This document shows, piece by piece, positions 1 to 10,518 of a stretch of 64,000 bases of DNA (the first letter of the stretch is position 1; each line of letters opens with the position of its first letter). The translations under genes and the position numbers were made by a program. Where the stretch lies: the NCBI RefSeq assembly GCF_026745355.1, contig NC_079204.1, positions 131,501 to 195,500 of the forward strand, written 5' to 3'. Under the pieces are notes generated by a model that was not told the origin of the DNA, ran no database searches, and saw nothing but the letters and a program-made list of their open reading frames with translations. This stretch comes from Beta vulgaris subsp. vulgaris. Its lineage: Eukaryota > Streptophyta > Magnoliopsida > Caryophyllales > Amaranthaceae.

Positions 1-151
1 CCAGTTCAGACTTTTTTTGGTGAATGATGACAAAAGATGAAAATGGATAACTTGTCTATCAACTCAAGATATATATCTCATGGTAATTGTGTATTATGTG
101 GGAATGGTGGAGAATCCTTCGACCGCCGTCGTTGCTGTATATTATAGTATT

Positions 152-208
152 GGGCTCAACCCGTCTGACGAGAATATTGGGTCAGACGGTCTGACCCAAT
201 ATTTTCAC
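152..208 (+). repeat. 57-bp palindromic dispersed repeat, copy 1
   Basis: A 57-bp unit built around the palindrome GGGTCAGACGGTCTGACCC, preceded by GGGCTCAACCCGTCTGACG. A second copy, reverse-complemented and differing at about four positions, lies at 4514-4570. The unit resembles a transposon end or a small foldback element. No coding function is visible. Confidence 0.7.
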
Positions 209-877
209 ATTAAAAAAATACCAAACAAAGTGTACAAGTTTTTTCAACTCACTTATTCTACCACTGTGGAATTTGCAGTAGGTTTATAATTTAAAAAAGG
301 TTTGTAATTAGTTGCTGTGAATTTCTCTTCAGAATTTAAGATTATTTTGCTTCCTTTATTTGTATTATTTCCAAGAATCTGTTCTTGCTATTCTCTGTAA
401 TCTAGTTCTGGAAACTGGAGTGTGTAATTTATGTTGATGAAATATTATTCTAGTTTAAGTTCTTCTTATTTATGTGTCTTTTTTCTAGATAACTATTTTT
501 AATCAAGAAATATCAATAATGCTAAAGATGTGGTAAAAATAAAGGAATAGACCTGGACCTTAAGATTTTGATTGAGTTGTTCCTTTAACATGATATCAAA
601 ACCAGCATAATAAGATTCACGAGTTCGAATCTCATCCATCACTCCTTCTGATCAAGTTGGTCCTCGCACACCTATACTCTATCTCTTTACAAAAATAAAT
701 ATATGGTGAAAATTACTCTAATAACTAATGGTTACTTCCAAACATACCAATTTAAAAATTTCAACTTGTGTGTGTTTATTTAGAGTAGCTTAACAAGAAT
801 ATGAGTTATGACAATCATTAAGAGCAGCCTCTATCTCTCTCTTTTTTTGGGCAGCTGATGTAGCATCTTGATTCTTA

Positions 878-991
878 AACATGGGTGTTTATAGGTGATA
901 TTGATATTGGGCCTTTTGATATAAATAAGGTCGAAAGGTCCAATATGGAATAATTACTAAATCCGACTTTACGGCTATAAACACCCATGTT
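878..991. mobile_element. Small foldback MITE-like hairpin
   Basis: Perfect 17-bp inverted ends (AACATGGGTGTTTATAG at 878-894, its complement at 975-991). A second, imperfect inverted pair lies inside (ATATTGGGCCTTTTGAT against GTCGAAAGGTCCAATAT). The 114-bp segment would fold into a long hairpin. The superfamily was not determined. Confidence 0.6.
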
Positions 992-1080
992 CTACCCATT
1001 TATATCAGTAGAAACATAACCAGCAGGCATTTGTCTAATCTAGGAGAACATGGAAGTGGGCCTCAGTCTCCCACCATTTA

Positions 1081-1441
1081 GGCTCTGTTTGGTAGGGTGT
1101 AAAACGTTTTTTCGAAAAATTATTTTATTTTATTTTTAGTTTTACATTGTTTGGTTGGCAAAAGAGTGTAAAACCATTTCCCATTTGGGTAAAATTACTC
1201 TCCCAATGATGGAAAACCATTTTCCTTTCAAAATGAAGGGAAAACTATTTTCCTTATCTCTCTTGTACACTCCTCTCACTACCTCCTTACTTTCCCTTTC
1301 ATTTTCCTTTTATTTCATCAATTTTCTTACATGTAACCAAACAACGAAAAACTAATTTTGGAATTGTGTTTTCCATTGTAAATTGTTTTCCATGAAAATC
1401 ATTTTACACTGAAAATATTTTACGCCCTACCAAACGGAGCC
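1081..1441. mobile_element. PIF/Harbinger (Tourist-like) MITE
   Basis: Terminal inverted repeats GGCTCTGTTTGGTAGGG and CCCTACCAAACGGAGCC, flanked on both sides by the 3-bp target duplication TTA (1078-1080 and 1442-1444). The interior is AT-rich and non-coding. TIR sequence, TTA duplication and 361-bp size all fit Tourist-type MITEs mobilised by Harbinger transposase in trans. Confidence 0.85.
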
Positions 1442-1525
1442 TTAGATAAAAACCATTGTGGGTTTAATAACCAAACGAAAACGACAATACATGTATAGCA
1501 AAGGTTAGAAATTTAGAATGATATT

Positions 1526-1619
1526 ACTTCTTCCATTTCAAATTAAATGCAACAAAGAAGTATTATTTGTAAAATATAAAATATTTTTTTTGTTATATTT
1601 AATACGAAACATAGGAAGT
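1526..1619. mobile_element. Very short Stowaway-like inverted repeat
   Basis: About 94 bp with ends ACTTCTTCCATTTCAAATTA and the imperfect complement near GAAACATAGGAAGT. The inner arms (AAATGCAACAAAGAAGTATT) also occur in a similar element at 44948-45037. It is a degenerate Stowaway/mariner-type MITE. Confidence 0.5.
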
Positions 1620-2187
1620 TTCTCTGTTGCATTTTAATATTCTTTTCGGAGAAGAGTTTTTTTTTGTTTTTTTATCTTTACTTATATTCTCAACGCATTA
1701 TCATGAATCCAATAAGATCTCACATAATAATACTAGTGTTTTAACTTAGCTTAGTTTAGAAATTATTACATATAAGAATTTGTTTCCAAAGTCAAATTTG
1801 CATATTATTGAGGATAACGTAATTATCTTAATTGATAGAATATTATATCTAGTGTTATTATGACAATAGAAGTCTAATAGTATATGATTAAAGTTGCTAA
1901 GATAGAATTAGGATATATAGGTTTATCTATTATATATCCAATTGGGTATATTTTAGTAGTTAGTGTTTTGTAAGGTATCCTAATCTTGTACTATGATAAT
2001 TGATTGATGAGAAAACTTGTGACCAATATTGAATTGGTATTGGTTGCCAATGAGAAGTTTGACACATATTTTAACTTAAATTTTTTGAGGATTACAGATC
2101 TTATCTATTTTTAAAAGCTTAGAAGGTGATTTTGAAGTTGGAACTAGTAAAGTTTTTATTTATCTAGATAGTATATTTTTTTCATGG

Positions 2188-2889
2188 TTGCTAAATGTAA
2201 CCTCACTTTACTAATGCAGCCCAGTAAAATATCTAAAATACCCTTTATAACTCTATTCACCATCTATTAATTTCTGCCTATTTTCTCCCTCTACCATTTC
2301 TCTGCCTTTTTTTCTAGGGTTGTACCAATTTAATTTCTAAGAATTCCTCCATTTTTGAGTGATTTCTCCATAACAACACATCAAATTAAGTGATTTCTCT
2401 TCCTCCTTTCTCTATTTTTGTGGTCAAAACAACAAACAGCAAATTGCGAGTTACAATTTGGAAGAAGTTGCGAAAATGATTGAAGGTTCGAATTTACAGT
2501 TTCGTGCAATTTGCACGAAATAGAATAGACGGTTCCGTGCAATCTCCATGAAACAGAATAGATTGTTTCGTGCAGATTGAAAGAAACAGTCTATTATGTT
2601 TCATGCATATTGCACGAAATGAGGCAAATCGATGCATAATAATCGCCCCAACAATACATAATGACGAAAAAAATAAACAACATACATCAGATTAAAATTC
2701 ACTTTAGTCAAGATTATCGTCTATTGAATATCAGATTAAAAGTTGTGAATTAGATCTTCTATGAAGTTTTTTCCCTCTAACAGTTAGAAAGGAGGAGAGA
2801 ATATTTTTAGAGAGAGAATTTTTTTAGAAAAAATATGATTATCAAGATTTTTTTGGGTTGCGTTAGTAAAGTGATTTTGCGTTTAGTAA
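2188..2889. mobile_element. Mutator-like non-autonomous element with TTCGTGCA repeats
   Basis: Long inverted ends share CACTTTACTAATGCAGCCCA on the left and the complement of TGGGTTGCGTTAGTAAAGTG on the right, with outer ends TTGCTAAATG and GTTTAGTAA. The interior holds several versions of TTCGTGCAATTTGCACGAAA, itself a palindrome, between about 2500 and 2620. No clear target duplication was found. The assignment rests on the long TIRs and their likeness to those at 40417-41170. Confidence 0.55.
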
Positions 2890-3009
2890 TCCTTTTTTTT
2901 TTTTTGATAAAAAGCAACGTATGTTCTACAAAGAATGTTTGACTTGAGTTTTCACCATGTCCAATACTTTTTTTTTTTTTTTTTTTGCTTTGAATGGCCC
3001 CATAAAATA

Positions 3010-3258
3010 CTCCATCTGTTTCAAATTATAAGGCATTTTAGCTAAAAAATTTTGTTTCAAAATATAAGGTATTCTACAATACCAATGTAAGATTAAATGC
3101 AACTTTATATTATCAAGATAAGCTTATAGGTTATTTTGTATTTTCAATACAATATTTAATGTCAATTCTTGTTACCCATGCAAATCCAACTAAAATTAAC
3201 TAAATTCTTAATTTGTGTAAAAAAACATTAAACGACTTATATTTTGAAACGGAGGGAG
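3010..3258. mobile_element. Stowaway (Tc1/mariner) MITE
   Basis: Ends CTCCATCTGTTTCAAA and GAAACGGAGGGAG, flanked by TA at 3008-3009 and 3259-3260, with a 249-bp AT-rich interior. This is the classical Stowaway signature. Confidence 0.8.
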
Positions 3259-3303
3259 TAATGGATAGTGATAATTTTACTAAATTTAGACCATTTAAAA
3301 TAA

Positions 3304-3488
3304 GGGTAATGTTATATGTAGCCCTTAGGGCTACATATAAGTATTTAATACATTTCTTTAAATGGAAACAGTTTAAGAATTCAAGACATATTTTCACATC
3401 AACTGAGGTAATAAATGCTTGATTCAATATTTTATTTCCATTTTGAGCACCTTATACATAACCCTAAAGGCTACATATATCATTTTCC
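3304..3488. mobile_element. MITE with palindromic GCCCTTAGGGC ends, copy 1
   Basis: Subterminal inverted repeats carry TGTAGCCCTTAGGGCTACA on the left and a diverged counterpart (ACCCTAAAGGCTACATATA) on the right. Same family as 7987-8174. Each end is itself a palindrome, so the element can fold into nested hairpins. Superfamily unresolved. Confidence 0.65.
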
Positions 3489-3699
3489 TTAAAATATTAG
3501 TAAAATTGTCACTACAAATCCCAAGTTTGGGAAGAATTTCCACCTATCAAATTTAATTTATTTATGAATGATCTCAAGCTAAGTTTTGTGGCACACTTTC
3601 TGAATTGGTCCCTAATTATAAATCACCTATTTTATATATTAATTTTTGCTATTTTTTTTATTAGGCTGAGATTGCTAATTAGATCATATTAGGTAGATA

Positions 3700-3882
3700 T
3701 CTATATAAATTTATTAAAAGGTGTTCGTGTCAACTGTCACGTGTCGCTCTCTCTAACAGAGTCTTAATCATATAATTCATGTACAATAAAAAAAAAATAG
3801 AAATTGCGTAGTTTAGTTTTTAATCATGTGACCTCAAGTTCATATGTTAATGTATTAACCACTAAACTAAGCTGTGTTTAGT
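3700..3882 (+). mobile_element. Helitron 5' fragment
   Basis: Begins with TCTATATAAATTTATTAAAA preceded by A, the expected 5' end of a plant Helitron. It is homologous, in the opposite orientation, to the complete-looking element at 46375-46639 (shared CTCTNTCTAN..., TTCATGTACAATAAAAAAAA and AACTTGAGGTCAC stretches). It is interrupted at its right side by the GC-rich hAT insertion at 3883, and no 3' CTRR end was located. Confidence 0.5.
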
Positions 3883-4214
3883 TAGAGGTGATCATGGGCC
3901 GGGCCACGGCCAAAAAAATTTGCCCATTTGCCGGGCCGGGCCGGGCATAAATTCGGGCCGAATTTTTGTGTCCAAAGCCCGCTATTTCGGGCCGGGCTTA
4001 GCGGGCCAAAACGGGCTGGGCCAAAAAATAGACTAAAAAGTCGTTTTTAGCTTGCCCAAAGCCCGCCCAAAAACAAAAAAAGTGACCGGGCCCGGCCCGG
4101 CCCGCGGGCCGAAAAATTCTGCCCAAAACCCGGCCCAAAAACGGGCCGGGCCGGGCCGGGCCAGCGGGCCGGGCCGGGCCGGGCCAGCGGGCCGGGCCAA
4201 AATGATCACCTCTA
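3883..4214. mobile_element. GC-rich non-autonomous hAT element
   Basis: Perfect 13-bp inverted ends TAGAGGTGATCAT and ATGATCACCTCTA sit between perfect 8-bp duplications TGTTTAGT (3875-3882 and 4215-4222), the hAT hallmark. The interior is dominated by iterated GGGCCGGGCC units, strikingly GC-rich in an AT-rich window, so it opens artefactual Pro/Ala/Gly frames on both strands. A decayed relative lies at 47574-47833. The perfect duplication suggests a fairly recent insertion into an older Helitron fragment. Confidence 0.88.
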
Positions 4215-4513
4215 TGTTTAGTGTTATCATTTTAAAATACTATATTAACAATGGAAGATTTCCTTAACCGGAGGGCCCGGGATATAACTCGGACCTAAGA
4301 ACTTGTTTTTTTTTACATAAAAAACAGATCAAATTTCAACTGGGACGAATATAAAAAGAATACCACCAATTTTGAGATTGCTCGTAAATACGTTAAACTT
4401 GAAATTAATATGAGAAGACACTTCAAACTTGTAATTAATAGTGAGAAACTTTTCATAAAATATATGATTATCTTTTTTTGACGGAAAATAATTGATTATA
4501 TTAATTACATTAT

Positions 4514-4570
4514 GTGAAAGTATTGGGTCAGACCGTCTGACCTAATATTCTCGTCAGACGGGCTGAGCCC
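4514..4570 (-). repeat. 57-bp palindromic dispersed repeat, copy 2
   Basis: Reverse-complement copy of 152-208, ending CGTCAGACGGGCTGAGCCC. The two copies point their GGGCTC ends outward, as terminal inverted repeats of a 4.4-kb unit would, but chance placement of a dispersed repeat is equally possible. Confidence 0.65.
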
Positions 4571-5009
4571 AAAAGGAGAAAAAAAACCTTCTTCTTCGTA
4601 ACCTTCTCAAAATCCGCCATGGAAAGAATGTTAGCCAAGAAATATTATGTCCACAAAGACTCTAAAACAATAAGCAAAACCAAAGAATATAACCTGTCGT
4701 AGTACTGAGCAAGATTAATATGGCTACGACAACAGGACAAATGAGAGAATTTGGTGTGAAGTTGTGATGATTCAAGGTTGCTATATATAGTGAGGACTAC
4801 GTACGTTGGAGTTGATTGTATTTGTATGAACATGGTTCATGATGTATTGATGTTACGTACTCTCATGAAATTTCTTAGAGAAGATTTTGGGTTTGAATTT
4901 CGGCGCCATTTGACGATAAAAACCAACGAAAATTAGAAGAAAAATGGTGATAATTCTGGTGACACCATGAAGAAGAAGGAGAAAGTGAGAGAAAGTAGAG
5001 GTTAGTGTT

Positions 5010-5500
5010 TTGTTTTCTTTTCAGTTGGACCTTGTTTTCTTTCAGTTGTACTTTCTTTTCTTTCAGTTAGACTTTCTTTTTTTTCAGTTAGACTTTCTTT
5101 TCTTTCAGTTAGACTTTGTTTTCTTTTCAGTTGGACTTTATTTTCTATCAGTTGGACTTTCTTTTCTTTCAGTTAGACTTTCTTTTGTTTCAGTTAGACT
5201 TTCTTTTCTTTCAGTTGGACTTTCTTTTCTTTCAGTTGGACCAACTGAAAAGAAATTGGGCCAACTGAAAGAAATAATGGACTAACTGAAACAAAATGAA
5301 GCTACCTGAAGAAAAATGTAGACTACCTGAAAAAGAATAAAGACCAACTGAAACCCAAGTAAGTCTAATGAAGCACAAAAACCCACTGAAAAACAAAAAA
5401 GACTAACTGAAACAAAATGAAGACTACCTGAAAAAAAATTGGAACCACCTGAAAAAAAAATGAAGACTACCTGAAAAAAATTGGAACCACCTGAAAGTCG
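5010..5500. repeat. Palindromic CAGTTGGAC minisatellite
   Basis: About ten loose tandem copies of a 20-24-bp unit (TTTCAGTTAGACTTTCTTTT) run from 5010 to about 5238. After the palindrome CAGTTGGACCAACTG the same unit continues in reverse complement (AACTGAAA..., CTACCTGAAAAA...) to about 5500. The whole block is one large imperfect inverted repeat made of minisatellite units. Open frames across it encode only FFQLDF-like repeats and are not genes. Confidence 0.85.
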
Positions 5501-5510
5501 TCCGACCATA

Positions 5511-7986
5511 ATACGTTCTCTTACATTATTATGTAGCTCAGATTATAATCCCTGTCAAGCATATTCTATGAAAATATGCAAGAAAGCATAGGCAGCATAT
5601 TGAGGATAAAGATAGGTAATGAGCTAGACACATGAATAGACAGCTCACCAACATATATAAACACACAACGCCAACTTGGTAATCTAATTTAGGTTGGATC
5701 ACCATTCTCCATTCTCCAACAGTCCAATTATTTTGTACTGCGATATCCAGGAACGGCCATGTTGTTAAGGACTCGAATCTTCATCCTGACAATATGGTGG
5801 GGCATTGACTTGTGATGACAATGTGTCTTTAAACCTATAGTTTTATAGGCTATTGACTGTATTGAGCCGTATACTCAATCTTTAAGCGAGTATGTCCTAC
5901 GCATAAATAATCTAACAGGGATTGATTTTCGTACCACTTATCTTTCTTCTTAAAATAAAAAATTACACACTTCTAATTCTACTACAGTACTAAACTACAA
6001 GAGGTCAAGAAAGCTGGAAGCAATTTCGCGAAGGAAATGATAAGAAGGAAAGAAAGAGAAAAGAGAGAAGGTAGGCCATCCTTGTTCACGTGGTGGACGG
6101 AATCAAGGACAAAAGTTTACCAAAGTTGAACCAAAATATAAAGCTTTTTCCTTTTGGGCCCCACTTTTTCCTTGTAGTGGGTTGAATTATGTTAAAACAA
6201 GCTACGAAACTCTCGTTTGTTTACATTTTCATGTCTTTGTGAAACCCCCTCATACAATTTCTAGATATAGTTTCAATTCAGCTCTTTTACATTTTACCTA
6301 CCACTTAATGGCTAGTAACATAATATGTAATGAAAGCTATTTAATGTAGAATAAGTACATTGACAAACGTGCAAAGTCAAAATAGGAAAGATAAAAAAAT
6401 ACAAAAGTATATATCGTTTTCACAAGTCTAACTGACAACGTATAAAATTTGCACAAAAAAAAAACGTATAAAATAACATGGAATAAGACTTTGCCCTTAT
6501 TGAAAAAAGTGTAACTAGTATTCCCTTAATTAGCCAAATAAAAATTGATTATTGTAATAGGGAAGATGGAAAATCTCAATCACGAACAAAGAACAACGAA
6601 TTGGAAATAGAATGTAGCATGCTTTTCAGTTATCACTTTACTCTATAATTGATTTCAGTATCACATATCGGAGTCTACAATTATTATCATAGTACGATAA
6701 CAATATAGTAAGAGAGTAAGAGTGATATCTTTGTCATATGAGAGAATCATTGCTAATTAATTTGTTAGTGACAGGAATTTCATAGGTGATAAAACGTCAT
6801 ACTCATGGAGCCAAATCTCTATCAAAAATATCGTTACATAGAAAATACTTTTTTTTTCAAACTTAATGGCTTGGTTTATCCTACGTTAAAATTGAGCTGA
6901 CCAAATATTATTGCATAAGTCACAACAATCAACTGTACACTTTTTCCATTTAATTAACCTTTGTCTACCTGTGAAACGACTACATACAGCTTGTGATGCA
7001 TTCGAATATTGTCTATATGTACACATTTAAACTCGAACTGATTGTTTGTTTGGTTTAGGTTTAATTATATTAGCATTAGATTGTACTTTTTTTAAAATTA
7101 TTATTTGTCGTTTTAAAAAAAAAAAAAACTCGAATTGATGCACGTAAACGTAATACATGATTAGTCTTAGAGCTCAACATGAGCCAGGCCGAGTTGGACA
7201 CAATTTCTTCCTAGCCTACAGGCTACAGCAGCCCCATTATTATCATGTGTACTGCTCGTGCCCAACTACTTTGATATTCCTAACGTAAAGTTAAACTAGC
7301 AATTAGCATTATACTAAACAATCTTTGTACAATGATTAAGCTTAATAGAGTTTAGGCGCATGAATTGAATGTGACTAGCACTTGCTTTTTAATAGCTTTT
7401 CAAGCTTGATTAAAGTTCAAAGCATTTCTTAGCTTCTTCCTTTTCCCTTTTTCATCATATTCATATATAAAGTCTCCATCCATAAAATATTTGTTATGTA
7501 CACTACATATACAAGACTACAATTCTATACTGTTATACACACAAAAATAATAATTACTACAAAAGTACAAGAGCTTTTATTTGTTACAGTAATTGACAAT
7601 ATATACATAAAAAAGAAATGAGTGGCTAAGGATATATCATATATGTAATGTTACCACCATTTGCCAAAAGAGAAAAAGCTAACATAGTTAATGGGATCTC
7701 CATTGGGAGGTGACAATTGACATTCATGCAAAAGACCCCACTTCTGTTTTGGCAATAGACAATAGTAATACTACTACTAAATTAACCAATTAATTACAAC
7801 TAGCTACAAAGTCGATCTGTTTTATGGCCAAAAACCCCATTAAATTACTTAATTTTCCACTCGTTAAAACTATATATGTTTCCTTATAAGATAATTTACG
7901 TTTTTACTTCTTATATTTTATTGTTGGAGGTTCAATTTCTATCATTTTACCATATGCTAGTTTTTTCACTAACATGTAAAAAAAAT
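5511..7986. other. Intergenic, no gene seen
   Basis: AT-rich non-coding DNA. No open frame longer than background, no splice-linked exons and no RNA gene were recognised. It contains scattered homopolymer runs only. Confidence 0.6.
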
Positions 7987-8174
7987 GGGAAAAGCTAAAT
8001 GCAGCCCTAAGGGCTGCATATAAGAAGCTAAATATGGAAAAAAAACGAGCATTAATTGATCATTTATTACATAAATTAATGCAAACTTTTGTCATAAATT
8101 GACAACTAATTTCCATTTTAAGCAATGTATTTATGTCTTATATGCAGCCCTAAGGGTTGCATATAGCATAACCC
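7987..8174. mobile_element. MITE with palindromic GCCCTAAGGGC ends, copy 2
   Basis: Left end carries ATGCAGCCCTAAGGGCTGCA, right end ATGCAGCCCTAAGGGTTGCA, with outer bases GGG and CCC. Flanks are A-runs, so a target duplication cannot be judged. Same family as 3304-3488. Confidence 0.7.
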
Positions 8175-8777
8175 AAAAAAATTGTTACTTTCTTCTTAAA
8201 CTGAAATTATACTGATTATTAATGATCAAATTAAAGACGCCATCACAGATATTCTAAGAAAGAATGAAAAATTGACACCAATTAAAAACAACAAAAAGTA
8301 AAAGATGAGAGAGACCATGTTTAATTATTCTCTTAGATTCCAACTACTATGTAATACACATCAATGTCACCAAAAAAAAGAGGAGAAATAAATATTAATT
8401 AATCGAAGAGTTATACAGCTTTCAAAGATTTTCTTTGATAATGGAAATAACTACTAAAACCAAAAGTCAATTATCACTATATTAAATTATGCAATATGGA
8501 TGGTAATTAATTAAATATTAATCGTACATAAAATTACACTGGTACAGACCATGTGAATGAGTGAGAGAAAAGAGGAAAACAAAAAAAAAAAGATAGAGAA
8601 AAAATATCACCACCCTTTTTCTTTTCTTCTTTTACCAGTGTAGCCTCCAGAAAGTTAGCTCTTTTCACCGTAGATCTCCACAATCAAGGGTATTCTCGTC
8701 ATTTCATATCATCTGATTTGTAAAACTTTGCAGTTATTATTTTCTTTTTCCCTTTTTTCTTATAATAATGTTTCTAT

Positions 8778-9311
8778 TTATAGGAAGAAGAAGAATAGTA
8801 AGGGAAACAAAATTGAAGAAAATATAGAATTTCGACCAAGGGTAGAACCGTAATTTCCAGGAGGTGGGGTATGATAATAAAAAGGAAAATACGGGACAAT
8901 TGGATTCGGAGGAGGTGGTGCGGGCCCATAATGATACGGCGGCGCATAATAGTATCCGCCACCACCTCCGCCACCGCCGCCGCCGGTGGACGGTGGAGGA
9001 TAGACATACGAAGGTTGGGAAGGCGGAGGCGGAGAAGAGTAGTAGTAACTCCCGCTGCCACCGCCGCCGCCGGTGGAAGGTGGCGCAGGCGGAGGAGGAC
9101 AACCGACGGTGGTGGCGGGAGGTGGTTGTGACGGCGGAGGTGGTGACGGAGGCGGCGGAGAGTAGGTGGGTGGGTTGCACGGCTGGCACGTGTCGCACAT
9201 TGTGCAGGCGACTTCGTAGTTTTTGGCTAGGCGGAAGTTGGCAGAGGTGAGAGCGAGGAGGTTGAGGAGGAGGAGGGAGAGGAGAGGGAGTGTTTGACGG
9301 TGGATTTCCAT
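8778..9311 (-). CDS. Extensin-like proline/glycine-rich secreted protein
   Basis: Single-exon gene of 177 aa. Residues 1 to about 24 form a signal peptide (LLSLLLLNLLALTSA), so the product is exported. A short Cys cluster follows (ACTMCDTCQPC, about 35-46), then SPPPP-type hydroxyproline-rich motifs (YSPPPPSPPPPSQPPP), two glycine runs preceding YYY tyrosine clusters, and the segment PNPIVPYFPFYYHTPPP. The C-terminus is hydrophobic (ILFPLLFFFFL), compatible with a GPI-anchor signal. Ser-Pro(3-5) and Tyr clusters are known sites of arabinosylation and peroxidative cross-linking in extensins, so a structural or signalling role in the cell wall is inferred. The start is the first ATG followed by a signal peptide. 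The opposite-strand and shifted frames here are compositional shadows. The exact orthologue was not identified. Confidence 0.85.
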   Translation of the reverse strand: MEIHRQTLPLLSLLLLNLLALTSANFRLAKNYEVACTMCDTCQPCNPPTYSPPPPSPPPPSQPPPATTVGCPPPPAPPSTGGGGGSGSYYYSSPPPPSQPSYVYPPPSTGGGGGGGGGGYYYAPPYHYGPAPPPPNPIVPYFPFYYHTPPPGNYGSTLGRNSIFSSILFPLLFFFFL

Positions 9312-9425
9312 CGGTGGAGATTGAGGAGAGAGAGAGAGAGAGTGGAGTAGTTTTATTGAGTGAGTATGTGGGAGTGAAGTGAAGTGAAGGAAGGAAAGAA
9401 GGAAGGTGAAATGAAAAGTGCAGTG

Positions 9426-9440
9426 GGGATATATAAAAGG
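9426..9440 (-). promoter_or_regulatory. Probable TATA box of the extensin-like gene
   Basis: The minus strand reads CCTTTTATATATCCCC about 115-130 bp upstream of the ATG, leaving room for a CT-rich leader of roughly 90 nt. Position and composition fit a plant TATA box. There is no transcript evidence here. Confidence 0.45.
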
Positions 9441-9978
9441 ATTGGTGTATGAGTGTGAAAAAGAGAGTCAAAAGACACCGACATGTTTTTCATTTTTATT
9501 GACTTTAGGAGATTTATTTTTACCAAAAGAGGTAGAATGAGAGATGATGAACTGTTACTACTTTCTTCCTGTGTTTTCGGTTTCATTATTGATCATGTTC
9601 TTTCGACTTTGCAAGGGATCAAATTACTTAAGCTACATAAAGAATATGTTGTTTTTAGCTAGTGTGGGAAACAATACTCGATGGGAAACAATACTCGATA
9701 ATTATTGGTTCGAGGTTTAGCTTGGCATATGTTATACTTCTAATCCATTCATAAAAAATGATTATATTAAATAAATTGACACTATTTATCAACTAAATTT
9801 AACTCTATTTTCACACTTTTATATAAAGTTTAACATGGTCAACTGATATCTTGTTAGATTTATCTCGAATTTTCTTTTTTTATTTATTGCTATATAGAAT
9901 CTTATTAACTTAAGATATCAGCCTTCAGAAAAAATTATGATATCAATATAGTACATTTAGTAATGATTAATGACTAAG

Positions 9979-10075
9979 AGCCTGTTCTTTTCGGCATAAA
10001 ACAACTGAACTGAACTGAATTGAACCGAATTGAACTGAACTGAACTGAAAATAAGCTGGGGAGAACATGCCCTAA
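9979..10075. mobile_element. Short MITE with GAACT repeats
   Basis: Imperfect ends GCCTGTTCTTTTC and the complement of GGGAGAACATGCCCTAA enclose repeated ACTGAACTGAA units. A related sequence with CAGTTCAGTTCAATTC lies at 25965-26062. Possibly Harbinger-derived, since TAA-like bases flank it. Confidence 0.5.
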
Positions 10076-10263
10076 GGGCCTATTTGACACAAGCTTTTGA
10101 ATTAGCTTTTGGTGTTTTAACTGAGTCACAATACTAAGTAAGAAAAACAATAGTGTTTGGTTAGGTAGTGGTATAAGTAGTTTTTAGTGTTATAAGTAGT
10201 GTTTCTCAAAAGTTACAATTTGTAGGTTTGGGGGGTAGCGTTTAGTGGTGTATGAATTATATA

Positions 10264-10518
10264 CTTCCCCCGTTCTGTTTTAAATGGAATATTTTTTTTC
10301 ACAAAACCCAACGCACTTTTTCAATCATTATTATTTTCAATTGTGCATACGTGAAAAATATATAAAAAGTTATAATTTAATAGTATGCATCAAAACGAAT
10401 CTAACAAATCTCATTTGACGATGTTTTCTTTTATATAATAGCGATAAATTGAAGTCAAATTTGATCAATGAATAGTGTCATTTCACCCAATATTTCATTT
10501 AAAACAAAACGAAGGAAG
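10264..10518. mobile_element. Stowaway-like MITE
   Basis: Ends CTTCCCCCGTTCTGTTTTAA and the complement TTAAAACAAAACGAAGGAAG, preceded by TA on the left. The right TA has decayed to TT. It sits inside a larger repetitive stretch. Confidence 0.65.

Noticed and set aside
4033..4267. Open frames on both strands encoding GPARPGP-type repeats
   Set aside because: They are produced by the GGGCCGGGCC tract of the hAT element; there is no codon structure or plausible domain.
5010..5509. 91- and 75-codon frames with FFQLDF and FFSGGSN repeats
   Set aside because: They are translations of the palindromic minisatellite and end with the repeat array.
8864..9250. Plus-strand Arg/Trp-rich frames and the 244-codon shifted minus frame over the extensin-like gene
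   Set aside because: They are shadow frames of GC-rich codons. Only the 177-aa minus frame has a signal peptide, SPPPP motifs and a coherent C-terminal anchor signal.
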